From JAICXG01 sp036494545 (GTDB lineage Bacteria > Verrucomicrobiota > Verrucomicrobiia > Chthoniobacterales > UBA10450): a stretch of 64,000 bases of DNA. Positions 16,215 through 25,308 of the stretch are shown here, one piece after another (position 1 is the stretch's first letter; each line of letters opens with the position of its first letter). A model generated the notes under the pieces. The model ran no database searches. It was not told the DNA's origin and saw only the letters and a program-made list of their open reading frames with translations. The position numbers were made by a program, and so were the translations under genes. The stretch covers positions 291,167 to 355,166 of the forward strand of contig DASXOB010000006.1 in NCBI GenBank assembly GCA_036494545.1, in the 5' to 3' direction.

Positions 16215-19200
16215 TTAGGCGTCGGCGAACTCTGGTTCCAGATCGCGGAGGGGTGGCTCAACTTCGCCCTCTGCGTCTTCCATGTTCTCGTTATGCGTGC
16301 GCGCGAGCAGGACGTAAAGCGAGGGCACGATAAAGAGAGTGAAGACCGTGCCGATGCTCATTCCGCCCACAAGCACGAGACCGATGGAATTGCGCGCAGC
16401 CGCTCCAGCGCCAGTGACAAGGGTGAGGGGAAAATGGCCGGCCACAGTCGCGACTGTTGTCATCATGATGGGGCGCAAACGAATTCGCGCCGCCTGGGCG
16501 ACTGCGGCAACCTTATCGAGACCCTGTTGCTGCAACTGGTTCGCAAACTGGACGATCAGGATTCCGTTCTTCGAGACCAAACCGACAAGTGTCACGAGCC
16601 CGACCTGCGAATAGATATTGAAGGAAGTAGTCCAGCCGTCGGTGAAGAAATGTCCGAAGGGCATTCTTAGGAACATGAAGATGCCGGCGCCAAACATCGC
16701 CAGCGGCACGGAACCAAGCAGAATGATGAAAGGGTCGCGGAAGCTGTTGAATTGGGCGGCGAGGACGAGAAAGATCAGCGCGAGCGACAGAGCAAAAACG
16801 CTCAGGAACTTACTGCCTTCCGTTCTCAGTTGGCGCGACTCCCCGGTATAATCAATCGCGTAACCCGACGGCAAAACCTGGTGCGCCTCGTTTTCGAGAA
16901 ACTTGAGTGCGCCGTCGATCGAGGTTGCCGGCACGCCGCTGATCGTTACCGCGTTTAGCTGCTGCATGCGGTTGAGCGAACGCGCGACGGTCGTGTGTTT
17001 GATGGTCGCGATCGTGCTTAGCGACACGAGCTGATTGTTTGGCCCGGTAACGTAAATGTTTTTCAGTTGCTCGGGATTCAAGCGGTCGATGCGTTTGATC
17101 TGCGGGATAACCTTGTAGCTCAGGCCCTCCATGTTGAAGCGATTGACAAAATTGCCCCCAATGCTCGCTGAGAGATCAGCACCGACCTGCTGCATATCGA
17201 GTCCCATGGCGGCAGCTTTGTCGTGATCAAAAACGATCTGCGCCTGCGGCTGATCGATTTTCGTGTCGATGTCTCCGAACTGGAAGATGTGCTGCGCCAT
17301 CGCCTTCTGAAAAATCTGTTTCGCGAAGTCCAGAATCCGCTCCTGATCCGCAGTCGAAGCGATAACGAAACTGACCGGGAAGTTATCAGAGCCGGGTAGC
17401 GCAGCCGGCATGATGGGGAACATTTGAATGCCCGGAATCGCGCCGAGTTTCTGCTGTACGACAGGCAGATATTCTTTTGTCGGCGTCTTACGTTCGCCCC
17501 ACGGCTTCAAGACCATTCCGCCGAAACCGCTGTCCGGAAAAGTGAGCTGAAAGGTGAAGCGTGTGTCCTTAATGTCTTTAAATACTTTACCGGCCGCGTC
17601 GGCATAACGAATCGTGTCGTCGATGGTCGCGTTGGCCGGCGCGGTGATGATGCCGAAGATGACGCCCTGATCTTCAACCGGTGCCAACTCTTTCACGCCA
17701 ACCTTGGGAATGGCCATGAACATGAGGACCGCAATCAGCGAAATGCCGGCCCAAACGGCATAGACCGCCGGACGCGCCGCCAAAGTGCGGTCAAGATGAC
17801 TGCCGTACCATTCGCGAAAACGGTCGAACGTGCGGTTAACCAGTCCACTAAATCCGTGGTCGCCGTGCTCGGCGCGCAGGAGGTAGGCTGACATCATCGG
17901 CGAAAGCACCAGTGCAACCACGCCGGAAATGAAGACCGCACCGGCGAGGGTGAGCGCAAACTCGCGGAAAAGGGCGCCAGTCAATCCGCCCTGAAGTGCA
18001 ATCGGCGTGTAAACCGCCGCTAGCGTGACCGTCATGGCGATAATTGGCCCGATCAGTTCGCGCGCGCCGACCAGCGCCGCATTCATGCGCGTCATGCCTT
18101 CGCGCATGTGGCGCTCGATGTTCTCGACGACCACAATTGCGTCGTCGACTACAAGACCGACCGAGAGCACGATCGCGAGCAAGGTCAGCAGGTTGAGCGT
18201 GAAGCCGAAAACCTGCATGAGGAAGAGTGCACCGATGAGCGAAATCGGAATCGCGACTATCGGCACGATGACTGAACGGAGCGATCCGAGGAAAAGGAAG
18301 ATGACGATCATCACGATGAGCAGAGTGTCGATCAGCGTCTTTACGACTTCGTGGATGGCGTCGTTAATGTAAGCGGTCGCGTCATAGGCGACGTCGGCGT
18401 TCATGCCGGTGGGCAGTTCCTTTTTGATCTGCTCCATCTCCGTCCGAACGCGCTTGATCACCTCGACCGAGTTGGCGTTCGGCAGAACCCAGATCCCCAT
18501 GAAAACGGCTTTTTGTCCGGAGAATCGAACCTCGGTGTTGTAATCCTCCGCCCCGAGAACAACGTCGGCAATATCGCCCAGCCTAACGAGTGTGCCTTTG
18601 TCCTGCTTAACGACCAGCTTCTTAAACTGATCGGCTGTGTGCAGGTCGGTGTTCGCGGTCAGGTTCACTTGAAGAAGCGAACCCTTGGTGCTGCCGACCG
18701 CGGCCAGATAATTGTTTCGCGAAAGCGCGCTCCGAATATCGGCAGGCCTGACATTTAGTGCGGCCATTCGCTCCGGCTTCACCCATATGCGCATCGCAAA
18801 CGTCCGGCCACCGAGAATATCCGCCCTTTGCACGCCACTGATCGCGGTCAAGCGCGGCTGAACCAGGCGCACAAGATAATCGGTGACCTCGTTAGGCTGA
18901 AGAATGTCCGAGGTAAAACTGAGATACGCGGAAGCGAATTGGGAATCAGCCGATTGGATCGCGATCACCGGGATTTCAGCCTCGGGTGGCAGATCCTGCC
19001 GAATTGCGTCTACCCGCGAGCTGATATCGGAGAGCGCCTTGTTCGCGTCGTAATTTAGCTTCAGCCGAATGGTGATCGTCGAGACGCCCTGTTTGCTCTG
19101 GGATTGGATGTAATCAATTCCATCCGCCGCCGCGATCGCGCGCTCCAGGTGCGTAGTAATGAATCCCCTAACGAGCTCGGCATCAGCTCCAACGTAGACG

Positions 19201-19349
19201 GTTGTGACGCTGATCGAAGCGATGTCGCTGCGTGGATATTGCCGGACGCTGATCGTCTTCCACGCCTGAATGCCGGCAATGAGAATGACAAAACTCACCA
19301 CCAGCGCCAAAACTGGGCGCTTGATGAAAAGATCAGTAAAGGCCTTCAT
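16215..19349 (-). CDS. RND multidrug efflux permease (HAE1 family)
   Basis: A 1044-aa inner-membrane proton-driven exporter of the AcrB/MexB type. It starts with the TM1 pattern (MKAFTDLFIKRPVLALVVS). The TM4 proton-relay aspartates are in GLVVDDAIVVVENIERH, and GQKAVFMGI and PDSGFGGM porter-domain motifs are visible. It is followed 17 bp upstream by its adaptor gene and then a TetR gene in one operon. No TolC-type outer-membrane gene is in the window. Its stop codon TAA (16215-16217) lies inside a copy of the 9-mer. Confidence 0.93.
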   Translation of the reverse strand: MKAFTDLFIKRPVLALVVSFVILIAGIQAWKTISVRQYPRSDIASISVTTVYVGADAELVRGFITTHLERAIAAADGIDYIQSQSKQGVSTITIRLKLNYDANKALSDISSRVDAIRQDLPPEAEIPVIAIQSADSQFASAYLSFTSDILQPNEVTDYLVRLVQPRLTAISGVQRADILGGRTFAMRIWVKPERMAALNVRPADIRSALSRNNYLAAVGSTKGSLLQVNLTANTDLHTADQFKKLVVKQDKGTLVRLGDIADVVLGAEDYNTEVRFSGQKAVFMGIWVLPNANSVEVIKRVRTEMEQIKKELPTGMNADVAYDATAYINDAIHEVVKTLIDTLLIVMIVIFLFLGSLRSVIVPIVAIPISLIGALFLMQVFGFTLNLLTLLAIVLSVGLVVDDAIVVVENIERHMREGMTRMNAALVGARELIGPIIAMTVTLAAVYTPIALQGGLTGALFREFALTLAGAVFISGVVALVLSPMMSAYLLRAEHGDHGFSGLVNRTFDRFREWYGSHLDRTLAARPAVYAVWAGISLIAVLMFMAIPKVGVKELAPVEDQGVIFGIITAPANATIDDTIRYADAAGKVFKDIKDTRFTFQLTFPDSGFGGMVLKPWGERKTPTKEYLPVVQQKLGAIPGIQMFPIMPAALPGSDNFPVSFVIASTADQERILDFAKQIFQKAMAQHIFQFGDIDTKIDQPQAQIVFDHDKAAAMGLDMQQVGADLSASIGGNFVNRFNMEGLSYKVIPQIKRIDRLNPEQLKNIYVTGPNNQLVSLSTIATIKHTTVARSLNRMQQLNAVTISGVPATSIDGALKFLENEAHQVLPSGYAIDYTGESRQLRTEGSKFLSVFALSLALIFLVLAAQFNSFRDPFIILLGSVPLAMFGAGIFMFLRMPFGHFFTDGWTTSFNIYSQVGLVTLVGLVSKNGILIVQFANQLQQQGLDKVAAVAQAARIRLRPIMMTTVATVAGHFPLTLVTGAGAAARNSIGLVLVGGMSIGTVFTLFIVPSLYVLLARTHNENMEDAEGEVEPPLRDLEPEFADA

Positions 19350-19366
19350 GGCGGTACGGACATCCG

Positions 19367-20539
19367 CTAGGAATCGACCGGATTTGGATTCAACTGTGGC
19401 TTGGGTGCGAGAGTATTATTGATCGTCACTTCCATCCCGTTTCGCAATTTGAAAACGCCGGTCGAAACCACGGTTTGCCCAGCCTTCAATCCTTCGTTGA
19501 TGGCAACAAAATCACCCCGCGCTTCGCCAATGCGAACGAACTGCTGCCGTAAAACCTGCTCCTCTTTTCCAGTCTTTTCGTTCTTTTTTTTCTCAATGAT
19601 ATAAACCGAGTCGCCGAACGGCGCGTAAGAGATTGCCGATCCTGGCACCACCAGTGTCTTCTCCTTGCTTGGCAGAACGACGTCCACTTTTACAAACATG
19701 CCGGGTCGCAACACATGCTTGGGATTTTCCAAGGTTGCCTGAAGAGTGACATTCCGCGTCACCGTGTCGACCATCGGATTAATCGCATTCAATTCCCCTT
19801 TGACTTCCTGATCGCCAATGGCGTCGCTGTGCACGCGTACTTCCAAGCCTTCCTTAAGCTTTGAGAGATTCTGCTGCGGCAACGCGAAATCGACAAACAC
19901 AGGATCGAGCGCGGTCAGTGCGACGACCAACTGCCCCGCGTTGATCGTCTGTCCGACGTTTACCTGGCGGATTCCGAGCTGACCATCGAACGGGGCATGC
20001 AATTCCTTCTTTCCGATCATCGAGCGCATGTTGTCGACCGTGCCGGCCTTCTGCTTGTACTTTGAGTCGGCCGAATCGAGTTCGGATTGGGAAATGACTT
20101 TGCGCTTCGCGAGATCCTGGGCTCGTTCGAGATCCGCCTTGGCCAGAACCATGTCCGCTTCGGCAGTGTGCAACTGCGCGGCCTCGGATGAAGTGTCGAG
20201 CCTCATCAGAACATCTCCCTTTTTCGCCGTACCGCCGTTTTGGAAAAGGATTTCGCTCACTGTTCCGCCGAGCTCGGCGGCGATCATCGCGCCTTGTACC
20301 GGCGAAATGGAACCGACGGAAGACAACACCGGCGCCCAATCATCTGCCTGGACCGTCGCGCTCGAAACCGTAGTCGGCGGCATGGTCATCGGGGTGCCCA
20401 TCATTTTGCGTATCTGGCCGACCTTGATTCCGATCAGCACGAAGAGCACAACCGCTATCCCCGCGATTGCGAGCCAGAAGGACTTCCGCTTCGACTTTAC
20501 GTTCCCTTTTAGGATTTTGGGCTTGGCCACGTCATGCAT
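19367..20539 (-). CDS. RND efflux periplasmic adaptor (membrane fusion protein)
   Basis: Adaptor linking the RND pump to an outer-membrane channel. An N-terminal membrane anchor (SFWLAIAGIAVVLFVLIGIKVG) is followed by a lipoyl-type half (VGSISPVQGAMIAAELGGTVSEILFQNG), a helical hairpin (about residues 110-160), the second lipoyl half (ELHAPFDGQLGIRQVNVGQTI) and a beta-barrel. I chose the ATG at 20539 (390 aa), which overlaps the tetR 3' end by 8 bp and so couples translation; the frame itself opens at 20593. It belongs to the same operon as the RND permease. Confidence 0.9.
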   Translation of the reverse strand: MHDVAKPKILKGNVKSKRKSFWLAIAGIAVVLFVLIGIKVGQIRKMMGTPMTMPPTTVSSATVQADDWAPVLSSVGSISPVQGAMIAAELGGTVSEILFQNGGTAKKGDVLMRLDTSSEAAQLHTAEADMVLAKADLERAQDLAKRKVISQSELDSADSKYKQKAGTVDNMRSMIGKKELHAPFDGQLGIRQVNVGQTINAGQLVVALTALDPVFVDFALPQQNLSKLKEGLEVRVHSDAIGDQEVKGELNAINPMVDTVTRNVTLQATLENPKHVLRPGMFVKVDVVLPSKEKTLVVPGSAISYAPFGDSVYIIEKKKNEKTGKEEQVLRQQFVRIGEARGDFVAINEGLKAGQTVVSTGVFKLRNGMEVTINNTLAPKPQLNPNPVDS

Positions 20540-21161
20540 AAGCTGGTCTTTTTTCGGGTTCAAACAACAGACGCCACAAGGTACGGGCGACATTTAGTTG
20601 ACGTTCGCGTTGCTTCGCAGAGGACGCGCGCGCTGGTTCGAGCACGCTGCGCATCATCGCCCCGTCGTTGATCGCTAAAACCATTTCCGCAATTTCGTCC
20701 GATTGCAATCCGCTCCGCATTCGCTTCGAGTCGGCAGAGCGCGAAATCAAATCGGCCAGACCCTTTGTCTTTGCCGAAACGACATCGCGGACCAATCTGG
20801 CGACCTTGGGATTACGGCCGGCTTCCGCGAAAAGATCGACAACGAAAGAGGAAATCAGGCGCGGCGCTTCCTCGCAGCAGTGCGAGGTGAAGAGAATCTC
20901 AAATGACTCGAGCAGTGTGGGCGCCTGGCGGGCACGATCGAATAGCTCGGCAATCTCTTTTTTGTGTTCCGCAGCAAGAGCGGAGATCACTTCGTCCTTG
21001 TTTTTGAAATAGCGATAGATCAGGCCAACGCTGATTCCAGCCTGAGCACTAATGTCATGCATCGTCGTTTGATGAAACCCGGTTTCAGCAAAGCAGATCA
21101 CGGCCGCCTGCAGGATCTGGCGGCGACGATCATCAGCGGCTCCGTTGCGTTTATTGGACAT
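20532..21161 (-). CDS. TetR-family transcriptional regulator
   Basis: A 209-aa regulator with an N-terminal helix-turn-helix: ILQAAVICFAETGFHQTT, then AQAGISVGLIYRYFKNKDEVI. The C-terminal ligand-binding region is divergent. It is the first gene of the pump operon, and a perfect 26-bp palindrome lies 10 bp before its start. The usual arrangement is repression of the pump and of itself, relieved by a pump substrate; that part is inferred. Confidence 0.92.
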   Translation of the reverse strand: MSNKRNGAADDRRRQILQAAVICFAETGFHQTTMHDISAQAGISVGLIYRYFKNKDEVISALAAEHKKEIAELFDRARQAPTLLESFEILFTSHCCEEAPRLISSFVVDLFAEAGRNPKVARLVRDVVSAKTKGLADLISRSADSKRMRSGLQSDEIAEMVLAINDGAMMRSVLEPARASSAKQRERQLNVARTLWRLLFEPEKRPAYA

Positions 21162-21170
21162 GGAGTTCGA

Positions 21171-21196
21171 ACAATGAATGAACGTTCATTCATTGT
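21171..21196. promoter_or_regulatory. Perfect 26-bp operator palindrome before the tetR-RND operon
   Basis: Arms ACAATGAATGAAC and GTTCATTCATTGT are exact complements with no spacer. The AATGAACGTTCATT core is of the type bound by TetR regulators of RND pumps. It sits between the tetR start (21161) and the tRNA-Met gene, so it is well placed to control the operon. Confidence 0.85.
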
Positions 21197-21227
21197 CAAA
21201 CGATCGCTTGAAAACGGCGCGCAAGAC

Positions 21228-21299
21228 TGCCAGGGGGGAGAGTTGAACTCCCGACCAAGGGCTTATGAGTCCCCTGCTCTACCACTGAGCTACCCTGGC
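21228..21299 (-). tRNA. tRNA-Met (CAT anticodon)
   Basis: Reading the minus strand, a 7-bp acceptor stem GCCAGGG/CCCTGGC, the D-arm block TAGCTCAGTGGTAGAGC, anticodon loop CTCATAA with CAT at 21265-21267, and a TTCAACTC T-loop are visible. Discriminator A is followed by GTC, so CCA is not encoded. It is of elongator type, because the acceptor stem's first pair is a normal G-C. A CAT tRNA could also be tRNA-Ile2 after lysidine modification. Confidence 0.92.
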
Positions 21300-21474
21300 G
21301 CGCAGAAGCCCGTAAGCTTGAATGACGCATCAGACGTGTCAACGCACCGGCACCTCGGGACTGCCAGAGGCGGCAAAGTTGCCGCGAATCGTTAGGCGCA
21401 AGCGCGTCGCCTGAAGCTTCCAGCCGCTCCATCTCCGTGGGCCGCTGCGCCATGTCCCGGGACTCTTCGTTCCA

Positions 21475-22260
21475 TTACCTCGCTCGATCCGTGAGATAGG
21501 ATCGCACCTCCTCCTCTGTGCCTCGCATCGCGATCATGAAACAAACACTATCGCGCTCGGTCACTCCGGCCGCCCAGCCTTCATCTGCCACGTAGCGCCA
21601 GACTGTTCGGGTAAGTTTCTTATTCCCGTGTGAATGAGTTTTCTCCGCCGCGAAAAGGAAGAACTGCACGCGGCGCTCCGCCAGGATCACGTGTGCGACC
21701 CGATGCCCGTCTTCATCATCGAAGACGCGCACGCCCCGCGCCCGAAAATCCGCGAATTGCATCGGGATATCGAAATGTTCGAGCTGGAACTTCATGAAGA
21801 AATAATCGCCGAGGTTGATTGCATCGGTGTTGAGCGGCTCAAACTGGACGTGCCGTGAATTAGCTGCCACGCCGAGCAATTTTTTCGCCGTTCCTGCACC
21901 CGGGAAGTCGTGCAGCTGCTCGAGAAAAAAGAAAATGCCGGTACCGGCCAAAACCAGCACCGCCAGCGCCGTGGCGAGGATGGCCGGGTGGCGCGCGGTC
22001 TTTTTCCAACTTCGTTTGGCGCCTTTGATCAGCGCGGCATTGACGAACCATTCTTCGGCTTCGCGCGGGATCGAAATATGCCGCACGAGATCGGAGAGCG
22101 CGACATCAAAACGATGTTGCGCGGTGAGGGCGGCCGCGGCCTCCGGAATGGTGCGCGCGGTTTCGAGGGCGGAGCGCATCGCGCGATCGCTTGGGGCGGC
22201 GTCGTTAATCGGCGCGCACTCGATCAGAGCGCGTTTGCGTCGCGAGAGCCAGCGTTTCAT
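21475..22260 (-). CDS. Single-pass membrane protein, possible anti-sigma factor
   Basis: A 261-aa protein with a charged N-terminal cytoplasmic region (1-90), one clear membrane helix (about 93-113, ILATALAVLVLAGTGIFFF) and a C-terminal domain outside. Its ATG overlaps the stop of the sigma-like gene by one base (TAATG), so the pair is translationally coupled. That position and topology suggest an anti-sigma role, but no zinc-binding anti-sigma motif (HxxxCxxC) is visible, and the family is not recognised. Confidence 0.6.
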   Translation of the reverse strand: MKRWLSRRKRALIECAPINDAAPSDRAMRSALETARTIPEAAAALTAQHRFDVALSDLVRHISIPREAEEWFVNAALIKGAKRSWKKTARHPAILATALAVLVLAGTGIFFFLEQLHDFPGAGTAKKLLGVAANSRHVQFEPLNTDAINLGDYFFMKFQLEHFDIPMQFADFRARGVRVFDDEDGHRVAHVILAERRVQFFLFAAEKTHSHGNKKLTRTVWRYVADEGWAAGVTERDSVCFMIAMRGTEEEVRSYLTDRAR

Positions 22261-22898
22261 TACGCTTCCGTCACGCTGTTGAGCCAGGCTTGGAACTGCG
22301 TCCGGCCATGCGAAATAAGGTCGGCGAGCTCGTCCATTCTTACGTCGAGCAGATTTTGCATCTCGCGATGAGTAAATTCGTTCAGGTAAAAAAAGGCGAG
22401 CGCACTACGTTGCGGTTCCGGCGCGGCTGCAATCCAGGCGGCAAGCTGATCCGGCACGAGTTGCTTTACGCGCGCGGCGGCATCGGAGGAGATTGCTTCC
22501 TCCGGCATCGTGTTCGATTCGGGCTGCACGTCGCCTTTTACGATCGTTAGGCATTGATGTCGTGCCTCGTGAAAAGACCATAATCGATCAGCTGGCAATT
22601 GATCGCGCGATGCGAGTAAGGCGGCTTCACGCAGTGTGTTCTGAAAAGCCCGCAGCGCCTTGCTCGTATCGCCAGTCATGAGAAAACAGAACCGGTAGAG
22701 TTGCGGCAGACTGCGCGAAAAGCCCTGACGTTCATCCTTTTCCAAGCCGCTAAGTTGCAAGCCGCATGCGGCACACGCAAGAAATTCGCCATCATTTGTG
22801 TCTCGACGCGATGCCACCTCGGTCTGGGCCGGGAAACATCGACTGGAATTATCGATGATTCCAAGGGCTTCGTGTGCGAGAGAGCCGCCGTTCTGCAA
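22260..22898 (-). CDS. Divergent ECF sigma-like protein
   Basis: A 212-aa protein with a sigma-70 layout. A region-2-like block (LPQLYRFCFLMTGDTSKALRAFQNTLREA) is followed by a region-4-like helix-turn-helix (EPQRSALAFFYLNEFTHREMQNLLDVRMDELADLISHGRTQF). Both are weaker than typical ECF sigmas. The first about 60 residues, including CAACGLQLSG, are extra or the start is further in. Coupled to the membrane protein downstream. Likely a stress-responsive sigma factor; target promoters unknown. Confidence 0.6.
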   Translation of the reverse strand: MQNGGSLAHEALGIIDNSSRCFPAQTEVASRRDTNDGEFLACAACGLQLSGLEKDERQGFSRSLPQLYRFCFLMTGDTSKALRAFQNTLREAALLASRDQLPADRLWSFHEARHQCLTIVKGDVQPESNTMPEEAISSDAAARVKQLVPDQLAAWIAAAPEPQRSALAFFYLNEFTHREMQNLLDVRMDELADLISHGRTQFQAWLNSVTEA

Positions 22899-23005
22899 CG
22901 GCGAACTCTCCCTAACAAGCAGATTAGGGAATGAGGCGATCTTTTGCCTGACGAGTCACCAAGAACCGTCGCGAGGCAGCGCGGGCGGGTTGGACCGCGA
23001 TCGCA

Positions 23006-24256
23006 CTATCGAGCCCGCGCAAAATCCGCTGCTGCCAACCGCCGGCCAACTTCCTCGGCGTTCTCGCGACTGTTAAAGGCGGAGATCCGGAAATAACCTT
23101 CGCCTTTGGAGCCAAACCCGCTCCCCGGGGTGATGACGACATTGACCTCTTGCAGCATGCGATCGAACATTTCCCAACTGGTGAGACCAAGCGGTGTTTT
23201 CACCCAAAGATATGGTGCGTTCTTACCACCGTAGATTTTGAGTCCGGCATTTACCGCTGCTTCGCTGAGAATACGCGCGTTCCCCATGTAGTGATCCACC
23301 AGCGTGCGCACCTGTGCCCGGCCCTCCTCACTATAAAGCGCCTCCGCCCCGCGTTGCACGGGATAGCTGACGCTGTTGGCTTTCGTGCTCCAGCGCCTAT
23401 GCCAAAGAGGATGTAATGGCAGCTCGCGGCCGTCGTTAGTCCGGGCGAGCAGGCGTTTACTCATTACGGTGAAACCGCAGCGCACGCCGGTGAACCCGCC
23501 GGTCTTGGAAAAGCTGCGAAACTCGATCGCATGTTCCAAGGCTCCGGGGATTTCGAAGATGGAGTGCGGGATATCAGGTTCGCTGATGTAGCCTTCGTAA
23601 GCCGCATCGTAGAGTAGGATTGCGCGGTGCCGGCGCGCGTACTCAATCCAGCCCTCGAGTTGGGCGCGCGTCGCGATTGCTCCGGTTGGGTTGTTGGGAA
23701 AGCAAAGATAGATGATGTCTGCCGGTTCGTTAGGCGGCTCAGCCACAAAGCCATTCTCAGCGCAGCACGGAAGATACAGAATGCCTTTGTAGCGGCCGCT
23801 TTCGTCGGCTGGTCCGGTGTGTCCCGCCATGACGTTTGTATCGACATAAACGGGATAAACCGGATCGGTGATGGCGATTCGATTGCGGTCGCCAAGAACA
23901 TCGAGGATGAATCCGCAGTCGCTCTTCGAACCATCCGAAACGAAGATCTCATCATCGGCGATCTCGATTCCGCGGTCGCGGTAATCGATCTGAGCGATCT
24001 TGCTGCGCAGGAAAACCTCACCTTGTTCGTGCCCGTAGCCACGAAATGTTTCGCGGACCGACAATTCATCTACCGCTCCCTTGATTGCCTTTACCGCCGC
24101 GAGCGGAAGCGGCTCTGTAACGTCGCCAATTCCGCAGCGGATCAATCGCTTCGCACCGTTCGGATTGGCCTCGCAAAACTCCTTCACCCGACGCGCGATT
24201 TCGGGAAAGAGATAGCCGGCTCGAAGCTTGAGATAATTTTCGTTGAGGTAAGCCAT
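23006..24256 (-). CDS. dapL: LL-diaminopimelate aminotransferase
   Basis: PLP enzyme converting tetrahydrodipicolinate directly to LL-diaminopimelate for lysine and peptidoglycan synthesis. The N-terminus MAYLNENYLKLRAGYLFPEI is characteristic of DapL. GDVTEPLP, SDGSKSD and FPNNPTG follow, D217 lies in LLYDAAYEGY, and the PLP lysine is K251 in SFSKTGGFTG. I chose the ATG at 24256 (416 aa) over a longer frame from 24283. The next known DAP genes are not adjacent. Confidence 0.95.
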   Translation of the reverse strand: MAYLNENYLKLRAGYLFPEIARRVKEFCEANPNGAKRLIRCGIGDVTEPLPLAAVKAIKGAVDELSVRETFRGYGHEQGEVFLRSKIAQIDYRDRGIEIADDEIFVSDGSKSDCGFILDVLGDRNRIAITDPVYPVYVDTNVMAGHTGPADESGRYKGILYLPCCAENGFVAEPPNEPADIIYLCFPNNPTGAIATRAQLEGWIEYARRHRAILLYDAAYEGYISEPDIPHSIFEIPGALEHAIEFRSFSKTGGFTGVRCGFTVMSKRLLARTNDGRELPLHPLWHRRWSTKANSVSYPVQRGAEALYSEEGRAQVRTLVDHYMGNARILSEAAVNAGLKIYGGKNAPYLWVKTPLGLTSWEMFDRMLQEVNVVITPGSGFGSKGEGYFRISAFNSRENAEEVGRRLAAADFARAR

Positions 24257-24342
24257 GTGTCCGTGGCGGTCGGCCTTATGCAACAGGGCGCGATCCCGCT
24301 GTCAACGAAATCCTCTGGCCCGCTCGGGCGAGCTTAAGCGCG

Positions 24343-24747
24343 CTACAACCTAACCTGAGCGAGCACGAGTTGGTCGCGCAACCACTTCAGCGCCTCCGGT
24401 CGTGAGCGGGCGATGAGGGTGCGCCAGTCGAGATCTTCCACTTCATGTTGCCATTGTTGGGCGATTGCAAAGACAGCGTCTGCAGGCGCGACGATCGCAA
24501 CAATGGCGCGCGGCCTGTAAGTCGCCGCGACGCGATCTTCTCTTACAATTTCCTCTAACTGCTGCCTGGTGACCTGCAGCTCGCTGCACTCGGACAGGTC
24601 GACGAATTCGAATTGAAAATTCTCCGTGTTTTGCACGAGCTGCGAAGCGGTGCGCGTGCCTTCAATCAGGTCTTCACCGGTCACGAGACCCGTGCCGACG
24701 TGCACAATACCGAGGCAGTCCTCGGTCAGTTCTGTGATATAAGGCAT
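24343..24747 (-). CDS. Conserved small cytoplasmic protein, STAS/SpoIIAA-like
   Basis: About 134 aa from the ATG at 24747. Alternating strands and helices (GIVHVGTGLVTGEDLIEG; FQFEFVDLSECSELQVT; AIVAIVAPADAVFAIAQQW) resemble SpoIIAA/STAS-like proteins of unknown role. The C-terminus EALKWLRDQLVLAQ is the type of ending seen in that group. No partner gene is apparent. Confidence 0.5.
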   Translation of the reverse strand: MPYITELTEDCLGIVHVGTGLVTGEDLIEGTRTASQLVQNTENFQFEFVDLSECSELQVTRQQLEEIVREDRVAATYRPRAIVAIVAPADAVFAIAQQWQHEVEDLDWRTLIARSRPEALKWLRDQLVLAQVRL

Positions 24748-24833
24748 CTTTTCGATGCACCGCATCAGCGGATTGGGGAATAGCTAACGCAGATTGGACT
24801 GGAGGACCAATGAAAGCTGGCGGATTCGATTCG

Positions 24834-25265
24834 TTAGGCTGGGGGGATGCTGCCTTTGCCCTTCCGGCGATTCTTCACCCGGACAACCAGTCGTAGCCCC
24901 GACCAAGTCTCATCGACTGCGCAAACCTTGGTGTCGACCAAGCCGAGCGGGACTGCGACCTCGCGCACGACATCTTCGGTCATGTTCGTCTGGCGACCGC
25001 TGCGTTTCTTCGGCCACGAAACCCAAAGCATGGCATCGTCGTGCATCCTCGAGCGCAAGTGCCGGAGCTGTTTCGCGAATTGCCTTCGCTCGGTTGCGAA
25101 ATAGTGGATTAGCTGTGGCTTATCCGCGAGCACGCCGAACCGAACACCCACCGGCAACGGCTCCAGGAGCGCGCGATAGTCGAGCGGCGGATCGATCAGC
25201 GCAACGGTGAACCCGCTTTTGATGCCGAGCTTTTCCGCGAGCGGTTTTCCAGAATATCCGGCCAC
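24834..25265 (-). CDS. DUF3052-like protein
   Basis: A 143-aa soluble protein with GYSGKPLAEKLGIKSG at the start, ALLEPLPVGVRF, LWVSWPKKRSG and a C-terminal CAVDETWSGLRLVVR block; these are the marks of DUF3052 proteins, whose function is unknown. Its stop codon TAA (24834-24836) is formed by the 9-mer at 24831-24839. Confidence 0.75.
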   Translation of the reverse strand: MAGYSGKPLAEKLGIKSGFTVALIDPPLDYRALLEPLPVGVRFGVLADKPQLIHYFATERRQFAKQLRHLRSRMHDDAMLWVSWPKKRSGRQTNMTEDVVREVAVPLGLVDTKVCAVDETWSGLRLVVRVKNRRKGKGSIPPA

Positions 25266-25308
25266 TCTCTGTCTCGCTTTCGCTGAAGAGCTGTCCGCCT
25301 AACAATGG

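Noticed and set aside
23627..24337. Plus-strand frame of 236 codons opposite dapL
   Set aside because: Shadow of dapL; no start context or domain.
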